Origin: Thiobacillus sp.
Lineage (GTDB): Bacteria; Pseudomonadota; Gammaproteobacteria; Burkholderiales; Thiobacillaceae
DNA: 6,682 nucleotides
Assembly (NCBI GenBank): GCA_003510325.1
Contig: DONB01000064.1
Span: 2,023-8,704, forward strand
Direction: 5' to 3'
A program made the position numbers and the translations under genes. Positions 1 to 5,402 of the stretch are shown here, in pieces (the stretch's first letter is position 1; each line of letters begins with the position of its first letter). The notes under the pieces were generated by a model, which was given only the letters and a program-made list of their open reading frames with translations, had not been told where the DNA came from and searched no databases.

Positions 1-252
1 GTGATAGATATCGGTGCCGGTGAGGTCGCCCGGCAGCAGATCGGGGGTGAACTGGATGCGGCGGAAACTGCCATGGATGGCGGCGGCGAGCGTCTTCACC
101 GCGGTCGTCTTGGCCAGTCCCGGCAGGCCCTCCACCAGCACGTGGCCGTCGGCAAGCAGGCCGATCACCAGGCGGTCGAGCAGGCTGTCCTGGCCGACGA
201 TGACGCGCGACAACGCTTGGCGCAGTTCAAGGATGCGGGCTTGATTCGACAT
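1..252 (-). CDS. MoxR-family AAA+ ATPase, N-terminal part (runs off the left edge)
   Basis: Reading the minus strand from the ATG at 252-250 gives 84 uninterrupted codons to the window edge, so the C-terminal part is missing. It opens with a helix (MSNQARILELRQAL), then VIVGQD, a Walker A loop GLPGLAKT at residues 42-49 with K48 and T49, and the sequence RRIQFTPDLLPGDLTGTDIY, which is characteristic of the MoxR branch of AAA+ ATPases. MoxR proteins are cytoplasmic ATPases thought to act as chaperones that help mature or activate partner proteins. They are often followed by DUF58 and von Willebrand A-domain genes, which here would lie outside the window. The Walker B, sensor and arginine-finger regions are not visible. 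The ribosome binding site is weak (GGAAT just upstream). The gene is transcribed away from the chromate operon and shares the control region 253-453 with it. Family assignment is firm; the substrate is unknown. Confidence 0.93.
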   Translation of the reverse strand, partial: MSNQARILELRQALSRVIVGQDSLLDRLVIGLLADGHVLVEGLPGLAKTTAVKTLAAAIHGSFRRIQFTPDLLPGDLTGTDIYH

Positions 253-373
253 GGCCATTCCAATCGTAGAAAGGCCGCACCTTAACGAGGCAGTTTTGCA
301 CCGGCAATGGTTACTAAGGCCTAATTCGAAAAAGTTCAGGCTTGACCGGATTGATAGCGCGAGTAACGGGGAA

Positions 374-401
374 ATGTTATTTCGCAATTATCGATTTTCA
401 A
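374..401 (-). promoter_or_regulatory. candidate leftward sigma-70 promoter for the MoxR gene
   Basis: On the minus strand, TTGAAA (401-396, 5 of 6 matches to the -35 consensus) is followed after 16 bases by TAACAT (379-374, 4 of 6 matches to the -10 consensus). It points toward the moxR-like start at 252. The -35 box lies inside the 28-bp palindrome, so one bound regulator could affect both directions. This rests on consensus matching only, and the leader would be about 115 bases long. Confidence 0.35.
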
Positions 402-416
402 TATTGAAATTCGATA
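389..416. promoter_or_regulatory. 28-bp near-perfect palindrome, probable operator
   Basis: Left arm TATCGATTTTCAAT (389-402) and right arm ATTGAAATTCGATA (403-416) are inverted complements at 13 of 14 positions; only 395/410 fails to pair. The inner 14 bases (396-409) are a perfect palindrome. The right end overlaps the first two bases of the TATAAT box at 415-420, so a bound dimer would block that promoter. The symmetry and position fit an operator for a winged-helix dimer. The PadR-family gene at 1861-2190, at the end of the downstream operon, is the obvious candidate regulator, but that link is inference. The absence of a following T-run argues against a terminator. Confidence 0.6.
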
Positions 417-420
417 TAAT
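391..420 (+). promoter_or_regulatory. rightward sigma-70 promoter of the small peptide / chrA / padR operon
   Basis: A perfect consensus -10 box TATAAT sits at 415-420, 33 bases before the ATG at 454. The best -35 at acceptable spacing is TCGATT (391-396, 18-base spacer), which matches poorly, so the strength would come mainly from the -10. The promoter is almost entirely covered by the palindrome at 389-416, as expected for repression by steric block. The expected transcription start is near 427. No other good promoter is visible before chrA. Confidence 0.6.
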
Positions 421-453
421 GAATTTCTATGTCTTCAGCCAAGGAGTTCAGCC

Positions 454-597
454 ATGAAAAAATTTACCGTCGTCGCAGCGACCTTTGCGATTGTTTCGAT
501 CACTAATGCGCTTGCCGACACCTCCGAGGCAGAACTCACAACCGCAGCCCCCGCCATGAATGACGCCTATACGCCAGGTTTCGAGCCAAAGCACTAA
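454..597 (+). CDS. small exported peptide upstream of chrA (47 aa)
   Basis: A 47-residue ORF with a good Shine-Dalgarno, AAGGAG at 441-446, seven bases before the ATG. Residues 1-21 form a classical Sec signal peptide: KK at positions 2-3, a hydrophobic core TVVAATFAIVSIT, and a signal-peptidase I site ALA before D22. The predicted mature peptide is only 26 residues, acidic, cysteine-free and ends in FEPKH. It is the first gene after the TATAAT promoter and ends eight bases before the chrA start, so it is probably co-transcribed and may be translationally coupled to chrA, whose own ribosome binding site is poor. I do not recognise a family. It could be a functional periplasmic peptide or a leader ORF that sets chrA translation. 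The signal sequence and RBS make a real coding sequence likely. Confidence 0.72.
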   Translation: MKKFTVVAATFAIVSITNALADTSEAELTTAAPAMNDAYTPGFEPKH

Positions 598-605
598 GCC
601 CCCAT

Positions 606-1850
606 ATGTTTAGCAAGACACTGACTTCCGAACCTACACCCTCACTAATCCACGAGTCGGGAAAGCGAACTCCCGCGTGGTCGGTGTTCCTTATTTTTCT
701 GCGTTTGGGACTGACCTCATTCGGCGGCCCTATCGCGCACTTGGGCTACTTCCGCGAGGAGTTTGTGACGCGCCGCCGCTGGCTCACGGAACGCAGCTAT
801 GCGGACTTGGTGGCGCTCTGCCAATTCCTGCCGGGGCCGGCAAGCAGCCAGGTCGGCATTGCCCTGGGTCTGTCCCGCTCGGGCTACGCTGGGGCGCTGG
901 CTGCCTGGGCGGGGTTCACACTGCCTTCGGCGATTGCCCTGACCCTGTTCGCGCTGGGTATTTCCCGCTACGGCGATGCCATCTCGCCGGGAGCACTGCA
1001 CGGTCTGAAAGTGGTGGCGGTCGCCGTGGTCGCCCAGGCGGTGTGGGGCATGGCGCGCAACCTGTGCCCGGACGTACTGCGCGTCACGCTCATGGCAATC
1101 GCCGCGTGCATCGTCCTGTTTGTGCCGTCCGCGTGGGGACAGGTCGGCGTGATCGCCGCCGCGGGTATCGCAGGCCTGTTGTTGTTCAAGCCCGCGCGGA
1201 TTGTCGAACACGATCCGCTACCGATCACGGTCGGCCACCGGGCCGGGGTACTCTGGCTGTCTCTGTTCTTTGCCCTGCTGCTTGGTCTGCCGGTCTTGGC
1301 TCAACTGTTGCCAAGTCAAACCCTGTCAATGGTGGATGCCTTCTACCGTGCCGGATCACTGGTATTCGGTGGGGGTCACGTTGTGCTGCCGCTGTTGCAG
1401 GCCGAAGTGGTACCGTCAGGATGGGTCAGCAATGAAGCCTTCCTCGCCGGGTACGGAGCCGCGCAGGCGGTGCCCGGTCCCTTGTTCACCTTCGCCGCAT
1501 TTCTTGGTGCCTCGATGAGCGCTACACCTTCCGGCTGGATCGGCGGCTTGATCTGTCTGGTGGCGATCTTCTTGCCATCGTTTCTGCTAGTTGTCGGGGC
1601 GCTGCCATTTTGGGAGCGGCTGCGCCGCAACGTGCGCACGCAAGCGGCGTTGGCCGGTGTCAATGCAGCCGTGGTGGGCCTGCTGCTGGCCGCGCTCTAT
1701 CAGCCAGTATGGACGAGCGCGATCCATCAACAGCAAGACTTCGGCTTGGCGCTGGTAGCCCTTGTCGCGCTGATGTTCTGGAAGCTCCCGCCATGGCTGG
1801 TTGTCGTGGGCAGCGGTGCGGCGGCATGGCTGTTGAGCATCTCACCTTGA
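606..1850 (+). CDS. chrA: chromate efflux transporter ChrA (CHR family, two-domain)
   Basis: This 414-residue inner-membrane protein has the duplicated architecture of long-chain CHR transporters, which export chromate from the cytoplasm using the proton motive force. The N-terminal half carries RLGLTSFGGPIAHLGYF (FGGP at residues 39-42) and CQFLPGPASSQ (PGP at 76-78). The C-terminal half repeats the pattern with FGGGHVVLP (254-262) and AVPGPLFTF (PGP at 290-292). The intervening sequence is strongly hydrophobic with many predicted membrane spans. Length is normal for the family, with no truncation. The ATG at 606 lies eight bases after the stop of the small exported ORF and has no clear Shine-Dalgarno, suggesting coupled translation; the conserved domain begins near residue 24, so a slightly later start is possible. 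A PadR-type regulator follows at a 10-base gap. The usual partner regulator ChrB is absent from the window. CHR proteins are also annotated for sulfate-like anions, so chromate as the physiological substrate is a family inference. Confidence 0.95.
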   Translation: MFSKTLTSEPTPSLIHESGKRTPAWSVFLIFLRLGLTSFGGPIAHLGYFREEFVTRRRWLTERSYADLVALCQFLPGPASSQVGIALGLSRSGYAGALAAWAGFTLPSAIALTLFALGISRYGDAISPGALHGLKVVAVAVVAQAVWGMARNLCPDVLRVTLMAIAACIVLFVPSAWGQVGVIAAAGIAGLLLFKPARIVEHDPLPITVGHRAGVLWLSLFFALLLGLPVLAQLLPSQTLSMVDAFYRAGSLVFGGGHVVLPLLQAEVVPSGWVSNEAFLAGYGAAQAVPGPLFTFAAFLGASMSATPSGWIGGLICLVAIFLPSFLLVVGALPFWERLRRNVRTQAALAGVNAAVVGLLLAALYQPVWTSAIHQQQDFGLALVALVALMFWKLPPWLVVVGSGAAAWLLSISP

Positions 1851-1860
1851 AGCGACGGCA

Positions 1861-2190
1861 ATGTCCGACAAAGACCTCTATAGCGGGCTGATCCGCCTTC
1901 ACATCCTGCATCATGCTGCCGAGGAAGCGGTATTTGGTCTCGGCCTCATCGAGGAACTGCGGCATCACGGCTATGAAATAAGTGCCGGGACACTCTATCC
2001 AATGCTGCACGGGTTGGAGAAAAAGGGATATCTCGTTTCTCGCGAAGAGCGCACCCGGCAGCGAGGTCGGCGCGTCTACACAATCACACCCGAAGGCCGC
2101 GAGGCGCTGGCGGCGGCAAAAATCAAGGTGAAAGAGTTGTTCGGTGAATTATTCGAGGATGCATGCGGAAACCCACACATCCCACGCTAG
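1861..2190 (+). CDS. PadR-family transcriptional regulator
   Basis: A 109-residue winged-helix DNA-binding protein of the PadR type, which usually acts as a dimeric repressor released by a small-molecule ligand. The hallmarks are present in order: an N-terminal helix LIRLHILHHA (10-19), the recognition-helix region YEISAGTLYPMLHGLEKKGYL (38-58, with the diagnostic GTLYP), and the wing RGRRVYTITPEG (68-79). A C-terminal helix KIKVKELFGELFED probably serves dimerisation. It is the short, one-domain form. There is a single cysteine near the C-terminus (C102). The ATG lies 10 bases past the chrA stop, with only a weak purine-rich RBS (GAAGCGACGG), consistent with the same transcript. Placement suggests it regulates its own operon, plausibly through the palindrome at 389-416. 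A degraded relative lies at 5270-5401. The ligand is unknown. Confidence 0.92.
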   Translation: MSDKDLYSGLIRLHILHHAAEEAVFGLGLIEELRHHGYEISAGTLYPMLHGLEKKGYLVSREERTRQRGRRVYTITPEGREALAAAKIKVKELFGELFEDACGNPHIPR

Positions 2191-2238
2191 ACCCCACCAT
2201 CTTGGCGGTCGGTTTGCTTGATGGCACTAGGCATCAAC

Positions 2239-2301
2239 AACCCTTAACGAAAAGTCAGAAACCCTTCAGTAGGCGCCAGCCGGCAGCCGCTCGAATATAA
2301 C
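2239..2301 (+). promoter_or_regulatory. response-regulator promoter with AACCCTT direct repeats
   Basis: The 138-base gap before the response regulator contains AACCCTT twice, at 2239-2245 and 2260-2266, with start-to-start spacing of 21 bases, two helical turns. A -10 like TATAAC lies at 2296-2301, 27 bases before the ATG, with no recognisable -35 at 17 bases. A poor -35 with direct repeats just upstream fits an activator-dependent promoter bound by an OmpR-type dimer or tandem dimers. Autoregulation by the adjacent regulator is inference. Confidence 0.4.
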
Positions 2302-2328
2302 CACCGGTTCAACATTGGTAGCACCCCC

Positions 2329-3012
2329 ATGCGAGTTCTGATTGTCGAGGATGAACCCCGGTTGGCCCAAGCCCTCAAGGAGGGCCTGGAAAACGAACAT
2401 TACGGGGTGAAGGTAGCGGCCACCGGCGAGGAGGGGTTTTTCCTCGTCCATGCGGAAACCTTCGACCTGATGATTCTCGACCTGATGCTGCCAGGGTGCG
2501 ACGGCCTCGAAGCTTTGACGGCCCTGCGCCGTCGCGGTTTGACCACGCCGGTGCTGATCGTATCCGCGCGCGATACGCTGGAGGACCGCATCCGTGGCCT
2601 GGACGCGGGTGCGGACGACTACCTGATCAAACCCTTCGCTTTCCCGGAACTGCTCGCGCGCCTGCGTGCCCTGATCCGGCGCGGGCGTGCCGATGAAATC
2701 CTGCGATTCAAGGCCGCCGATCTTGAGATGGACTTGGTTACGCGCAAAGTCACACGCGGCGGACAGCCGCTCGACCTGACGGCACGCGAGTTCGAATTGC
2801 TGGTGTACCTGTTGCGCCACCAGGACCAGATCGTATCGCGCGAGATGCTAGCTCAGGATGTCTGGCGCGAAGTGAGGCGCGCCACACCGCTGGACAATGT
2901 GATCGATGTGCACATCGCGCGCCTGCGCAAGAAGGTCGACGGGACTGCCGATCTCAAACTGATCCATACGCTGCGCGGCGTCGGTTTCATGCTGAGCGAA
3001 CAAGCCCCATGA
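2329..3012 (+). CDS. OmpR/PhoB-family response regulator
   Basis: This 227-residue cytoplasmic transcription factor has a receiver domain (about residues 1-115) and a C-terminal winged-helix DNA-binding domain (about 125-224). Receiver residues are all in place: the acidic pair E7-D8, phospho-acceptor D51 in LMILDLMLPG, S79 in VSARD and K101 in LIKPFAFPEL. The output domain shows LTAREFELLVYLLRH, then DNVIDVHIARLRKKVD and the terminal hairpin IHTLRGVGFML, typical of OmpR-type regulators. Overall it resembles the CopR/CusR/QseB-like group, but the signal cannot be assigned from the regulator alone. Its stop codon overlaps the start of the histidine kinase (ATGA at 3009-3012), so the two form a translationally coupled pair. 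The RBS before ATG 2329 is weak (GGTAG). The start is supported because the receiver domain begins at residue 2. Confidence 0.96.
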   Translation: MRVLIVEDEPRLAQALKEGLENEHYGVKVAATGEEGFFLVHAETFDLMILDLMLPGCDGLEALTALRRRGLTTPVLIVSARDTLEDRIRGLDAGADDYLIKPFAFPELLARLRALIRRGRADEILRFKAADLEMDLVTRKVTRGGQPLDLTAREFELLVYLLRHQDQIVSREMLAQDVWREVRRATPLDNVIDVHIARLRKKVDGTADLKLIHTLRGVGFMLSEQAP

Positions 3013-4442
3013 AGGCATGGCATGCACTGACCATCCGCGCCCGACTGGCCATTGCCTATACCATTGCCACGAGCCTGGTGCTGCTTGCTTACGCGGTTTT
3101 TGTCGTCATTCTCGTGCATGAACGCCTGCACGCGGAAATCGTCCATCGGCTCGACCAGGAAGTGGAAGTTGCCGAGCGCTCTCTTACCGTGGATGGCACC
3201 GGACGGCTCGTCCGGCACATACCTCACGACGCTCATGAACCTTATCAACCGCTCAGGAACGTTTCCTGGCTGGATATTCACCGCCTGGACGGCACGCTCA
3301 TCTATCGCGTGCCGGAAAACGACTTGCCTTGGACGGTGGACGCGATTCCACCTTTTGAAAAGGGACGCACCTCTGGGTATTTCTCCATAACTACGCCGAA
3401 CGGCAATCATCTGCGTGTCCTGCAACGCGACATCGAGATCGCCGGACAAAGAGCGATCACCCGCGCGGCGTTGTCGGAAGATCAAGCCGAGCATCACCTG
3501 GTAACACTGCTCTGGGTGATCGGGCTAGGGCTGCCGCTGGCGATGGTGCTCTCCGGCCTCGGCGGCTACCTGATGGCTGGGCGCGCGCTTTCACCGATGG
3601 CGCGGATAACCGCGCAGGCACGCATCATCAACGCCGAGCGACTCGATGTCCGCCTGGCAATGGACAATCCACATGACGAATTGGGCGAGTTGGCCGCGAC
3701 CTTCAACGACCTGTTCGCCCGTCTGCAACACTCCTTCGAACAGTTGCAGCGTTTTACGGCGGACGCTTCCCACGAGTTGCGCACCCCGCTTGCCGTGATT
3801 CGCAGTGTCGGCGAGGTGGGGCTGGGCAAGCACCACGACGAGACGGCCTATCGGGAGATCGTCGGCACCATGCTGGAAGAGGCCGACCGCCTGACCTTGC
3901 TGGTCGAAAGCCTGCTTGCACTGACGCGAGCCGATGCCGGGAGGCTGGCGTTAGACCAAAGCCCGGTTGATCTCTGCGCCTTAGCCGACGAGGTGGCGGC
4001 CCAATTAAGGGTGCTGGCGGAGGAGAAAGAGAAAACCTTGACAGTGGATACGTCCGAACCGGTTCCGGTTGCGGCCGACAGCGCCCTCCTGCGCCAGGCA
4101 GTCGTCAACATCCTCGACAATGCCATCAAGTACACCCCGCCGGGAGGCCAGGTAAAGCTGAGAGTGTTACGGACAGACACTGAGGCCATCCTGGAGATTG
4201 CCGATAACGGTCCCGGTATCGACCCCGAACATCACGACAAGGTGTTCGACCGCTTCCATCGCATAGACGCCGCGCGCAGTCGCATCGTGGAAGGCTTCGG
4301 TCTGGGACTGGCCATCGCCCGGCACGCGGTGGAAAGTCACGGCGGGCGCATTGATGTCTCGAACCCCTCCAAAATCGGCAGTGTGTTTCGCATTGTGCTG
4401 CCGCTTCTCGTTTCTTCCCAAGCCAAGGAGTCTCATGACTGA
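3009..4442 (+). CDS. membrane sensor histidine kinase
   Basis: A 477-residue inner-membrane kinase and partner of the preceding regulator. Order: cytoplasmic N-tail, TM1 about residues 12-36, a periplasmic sensor domain about 37-163, TM2 about 164-190, a HAMP linker to about 240, the HisKA dimerisation domain with phospho-histidine H255 in ASHELRTPLAVI, and the HATPase domain. ATP-binding boxes are intact: N box NILDNAIKYTPPGG (N367, N371), G1 box DNGPGID (399-405), F box FDRFHRID and G2 box GFGLGLAIA (429-437). All catalytic residues are present, so it should be active. The sensor domain contains HIPHDAH (H70, H73, H76), a histidine cluster that might bind a metal, though this is speculative. 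The domain plan is like CusS/CopS/QseC-type kinases. Directly downstream lie a tiny ORF and a cytochrome c gene, suggesting a redox or metal signal. Confidence 0.96.
   Translation: MKAWHALTIRARLAIAYTIATSLVLLAYAVFVVILVHERLHAEIVHRLDQEVEVAERSLTVDGTGRLVRHIPHDAHEPYQPLRNVSWLDIHRLDGTLIYRVPENDLPWTVDAIPPFEKGRTSGYFSITTPNGNHLRVLQRDIEIAGQRAITRAALSEDQAEHHLVTLLWVIGLGLPLAMVLSGLGGYLMAGRALSPMARITAQARIINAERLDVRLAMDNPHDELGELAATFNDLFARLQHSFEQLQRFTADASHELRTPLAVIRSVGEVGLGKHHDETAYREIVGTMLEEADRLTLLVESLLALTRADAGRLALDQSPVDLCALADEVAAQLRVLAEEKEKTLTVDTSEPVPVAADSALLRQAVVNILDNAIKYTPPGGQVKLRVLRTDTEAILEIADNGPGIDPEHHDKVFDRFHRIDAARSRIVEGFGLGLAIARHAVESHGGRIDVSNPSKIGSVFRIVLPLLVSSQAKESHD
4425..4430 (+). promoter_or_regulatory. 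Shine-Dalgarno AAGGAG inside the kinase 3' end
   Basis: AAGGAG lies four bases before the ATG at 4435, within the last codons of the histidine kinase. It is a good ribosome binding site with nothing else to serve except the 31-codon ORF at 4435. The surrounding AGCCAAGGAGT (4421-4431) also occurs at 437-447 before the small exported ORF. The site could be chance, since it encodes the kinase residues AKE. Confidence 0.45.
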
Positions 4443-4530
4443 AAAGCGCTTACGTGAATTTCTTATCCGGACATTTTTTATCCACTTGCAGCCCGTTTTC
4501 CATACAATCGACACCAGGAGATCGAAATGA
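4435..4530 (+). CDS. possible 31-aa bridging ORF between kinase and cytochrome
   Basis: The ORF starts with ATG at 4435, overlapping the end of the kinase gene by eight bases, and its TGA (4528-4530) overlaps the cytochrome ATG (4527) as ATGA. It has its own AAGGAG at 4425-4430. The product, beginning MTEKRLREFLIRTFF, is basic with an amphipathic or weakly hydrophobic middle and no cysteine or signal peptide. Overlaps at both ends would let ribosomes pass from the kinase to the cytochrome without a gap, so it may matter as a coupling or leader ORF even if the peptide has no function. The cytochrome gene has its own AGGAG, so coupling is not required. No family is recognised, and chance occurrence of so short an ORF is quite possible. 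Confidence 0.35.
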   Translation: MTEKRLREFLIRTFFIHLQPVFHTIDTRRSK

Positions 4531-5078
4531 ACAAGGTACTCGCGTTTACTGTAATTGCCATAGCGACCGCGGTATTGCCGTTGAGCGCGCTGGCCTATGA
4601 AAAGGCGCCCACCGTCGACAACCCCGCGCGCGCGCCCATGGGCCTCAAACTACCGGCCCAGAAAGCCTCCCCTTCCAACAACTGGTTGCAGGATGCCGAC
4701 AGCGATGCCGATCGATTCAAGAAGCTGGAAATTTACCTGCGCGGCTTCGACCAGCCGATGCTGGAAGTCGGCGAGCGCTACCAGCGCCTCTACGACGCCA
4801 TCAAGGACAAGAACTGGGAACTGGCTGATTACCAGTGGGACAAGACCAAGTGGGCGATCAATACGGGTCTGATGAAACGGCCGAAGCGCACTCAGAATGC
4901 CGAGGGCATTTTCCTGGACGGTATCTGGAAACAGATGGATCAGGCGATCAAGGCCAAGGACTACAAGCAAATGAAGAAGGAATTCATGGTGGCCAGAGAG
5001 GCATGCATGGCATGCCACGTCGCCGAGAATGTTGCCTTCATGAACAACCGGCCGTTGTTCCGGGACCTTCGGTTCTGA
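4527..5078 (+). CDS. exported monohaem c-type cytochrome with C-terminal CMACH
   Basis: A 183-residue protein starting at ATG 4527 behind AGGAG (4516-4520, six-base spacer). Residues 1-23 form a Sec signal peptide ending at the signal-peptidase site SALA before Y24. The mature part is mostly helical and charged, with W-rich segments (NWELADYQWDKTKW). A single haem-attachment motif, C160-M-A-C163-H164, lies close to the C-terminus, followed by AENVAFMNNRPLFRDL. A single C-terminal CXXCH in a helical protein is the layout of the cytochrome c'/c-556 class, though I cannot confirm that fold from sequence alone. It should be a periplasmic electron carrier or redox/gas-binding protein. It follows the two-component genes without an intergenic gap and is probably their co-transcribed output or sensory partner. 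A candidate distal haem ligand is any of several methionines near the motif, which cannot be resolved here. Confidence 0.88.
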   Translation: MNKVLAFTVIAIATAVLPLSALAYEKAPTVDNPARAPMGLKLPAQKASPSNNWLQDADSDADRFKKLEIYLRGFDQPMLEVGERYQRLYDAIKDKNWELADYQWDKTKWAINTGLMKRPKRTQNAEGIFLDGIWKQMDQAIKAKDYKQMKKEFMVAREACMACHVAENVAFMNNRPLFRDLRF

Positions 5079-5146
5079 GCCAGGCGGTCGTCTGACATCG
5101 AAGCCTGCCTGTCGGCGCAAGCCGTCAAGCTTTACCAATGCTATTT

Positions 5147-5154
5147 AAGGAGGT
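5147..5154 (+). promoter_or_regulatory. near-ideal Shine-Dalgarno AAGGAGGT for the 35-aa ORF
   Basis: AAGGAGGT matches the anti-Shine-Dalgarno end of 16S rRNA over eight bases and lies five bases before the ATG at 5160. It is one of the two strongest ribosome binding sites in the window. It decides the start at 5160 and argues that the short ORF is, or recently was, well translated. Confidence 0.7.
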
Positions 5155-5159
5155 AATTC

Positions 5160-5267
5160 ATGCACGGCGTTTGTATATTTCGATGGGCCTTGCTGCTCAT
5201 GATGCCCACTTTGGCCATTGGCGCGTATTGGGTCACGATCCACCCCGCCCATGCCAAGGATGTCTGA
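5160..5267 (+). CDS. small membrane or exported peptide (35 aa)
   Basis: The ORF runs ATG 5160 to TGA 5265-5267 with AAGGAGGT at 5147-5154. The 35-residue product has a short N-terminus with one arginine (MHGVCIFR), a hydrophobic segment WALLLMMPTLAIGAYWVTI (residues 9-27) and ends PAHAKDV. It is either a single-pass inner-membrane peptide or a signal peptide with an AHA cleavage site that would leave only three residues. The latter would mean the gene is truncated where the padR relic begins, three bases after its stop. It lies 81 bases past the cytochrome stop, with no clear promoter or terminator between, so co-expression with the cytochrome is plausible. No family is recognised. Confidence 0.55.
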   Translation: MHGVCIFRWALLLMMPTLAIGAYWVTIHPAHAKDV

Positions 5268-5269
5268 CC

Positions 5270-5401
5270 TCGCGCCACGAGCAGACCGGGCGACGCGAGC
5301 GGCGTGTGTACGAAGTCACCGAGCAAGGTCGGGTTGCGCTTGCGTAGGCGCGGGCGAAGGTCAAGGAACTGTTTGGGGAACTGATTGAGCATCATCACTG
5401 A
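5270..5401 (+). pseudogene. 3' remnant of a second padR-family gene, with internal TAG
   Basis: Translated from 5270, this reads SRHEQTGRRERRVYEVTEQG, then RVALA, TAG (5345-5347), then ARAKVKELFGELIEHHH and TGA (5399-5401). It aligns across its length with residues 60-100 of the intact PadR protein at 1861-2190 (SREERTRQRGRRVYTITPEG, then REALAAAKIKVKELFGELFE). Only the wing and C-terminal helix survive; the N-terminal helix-turn-helix half, including the GTLYP region, is absent, and no in-frame start gives a PadR N-terminus. DNA identity to the intact copy is clearly imperfect (synonymous differences throughout the KVKELFGEL codons), so this is a diverged paralogue, not a fresh duplication. 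The TAG sits where the intact copy has alanine and could derive from CAG by one C-to-T change. It is probably the relic of a regulator once attached to a neighbouring gene such as the P-type ATPase. Confidence 0.85.
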
Positions 5402-5402
5402 G

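Noticed and set aside
342..369. Possible rightward promoter TTGACC/TAACGG
   Set aside because: The -10 match is poor and the TATAAT at 415-420 is far better placed for the operon.
251..457. Plus-strand ORF of 68 codons through the divergent control region
   Set aside because: It has no RBS, runs through the promoter and palindrome, and is antisense to the moxR start at its 5' end.
717..1211. Minus-strand frame of 164 codons
   Set aside because: Antisense to chrA, with biased Arg/Gln/His composition and no recognisable motif; a GC-content shadow.
2218..2237. Inverted repeat TTGATG/CATCAA after padR
   Set aside because: Six-base arms and an eight-base loop with no T-run; too short for a terminator call, though an operator is possible.
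2853..3497. Minus-strand frame of 214 codons across the regulator/kinase junction
   Set aside because: It spans two well-defined sense genes and shows no domain.
4486..4508. Possible promoter TTGCAG/TACAAT before the cytochrome gene
   Set aside because: Spacing is only 11 bases, too short for sigma-70, and no alternative -35 fits.
5001..5015. Palindrome-like GCATGCATGGCATGC
   Set aside because: It lies on the codons for the haem motif (ACMACH) and is explained by repeated Ala/Cys/Met codons.
5138..5347. 69-codon ORF ending at the padR relic TAG
   Set aside because: Its first 44 codons are out of frame with the 35-aa ORF, which has the strong RBS; only the last 25 codons resemble PadR, so the ORF is a chance fusion.
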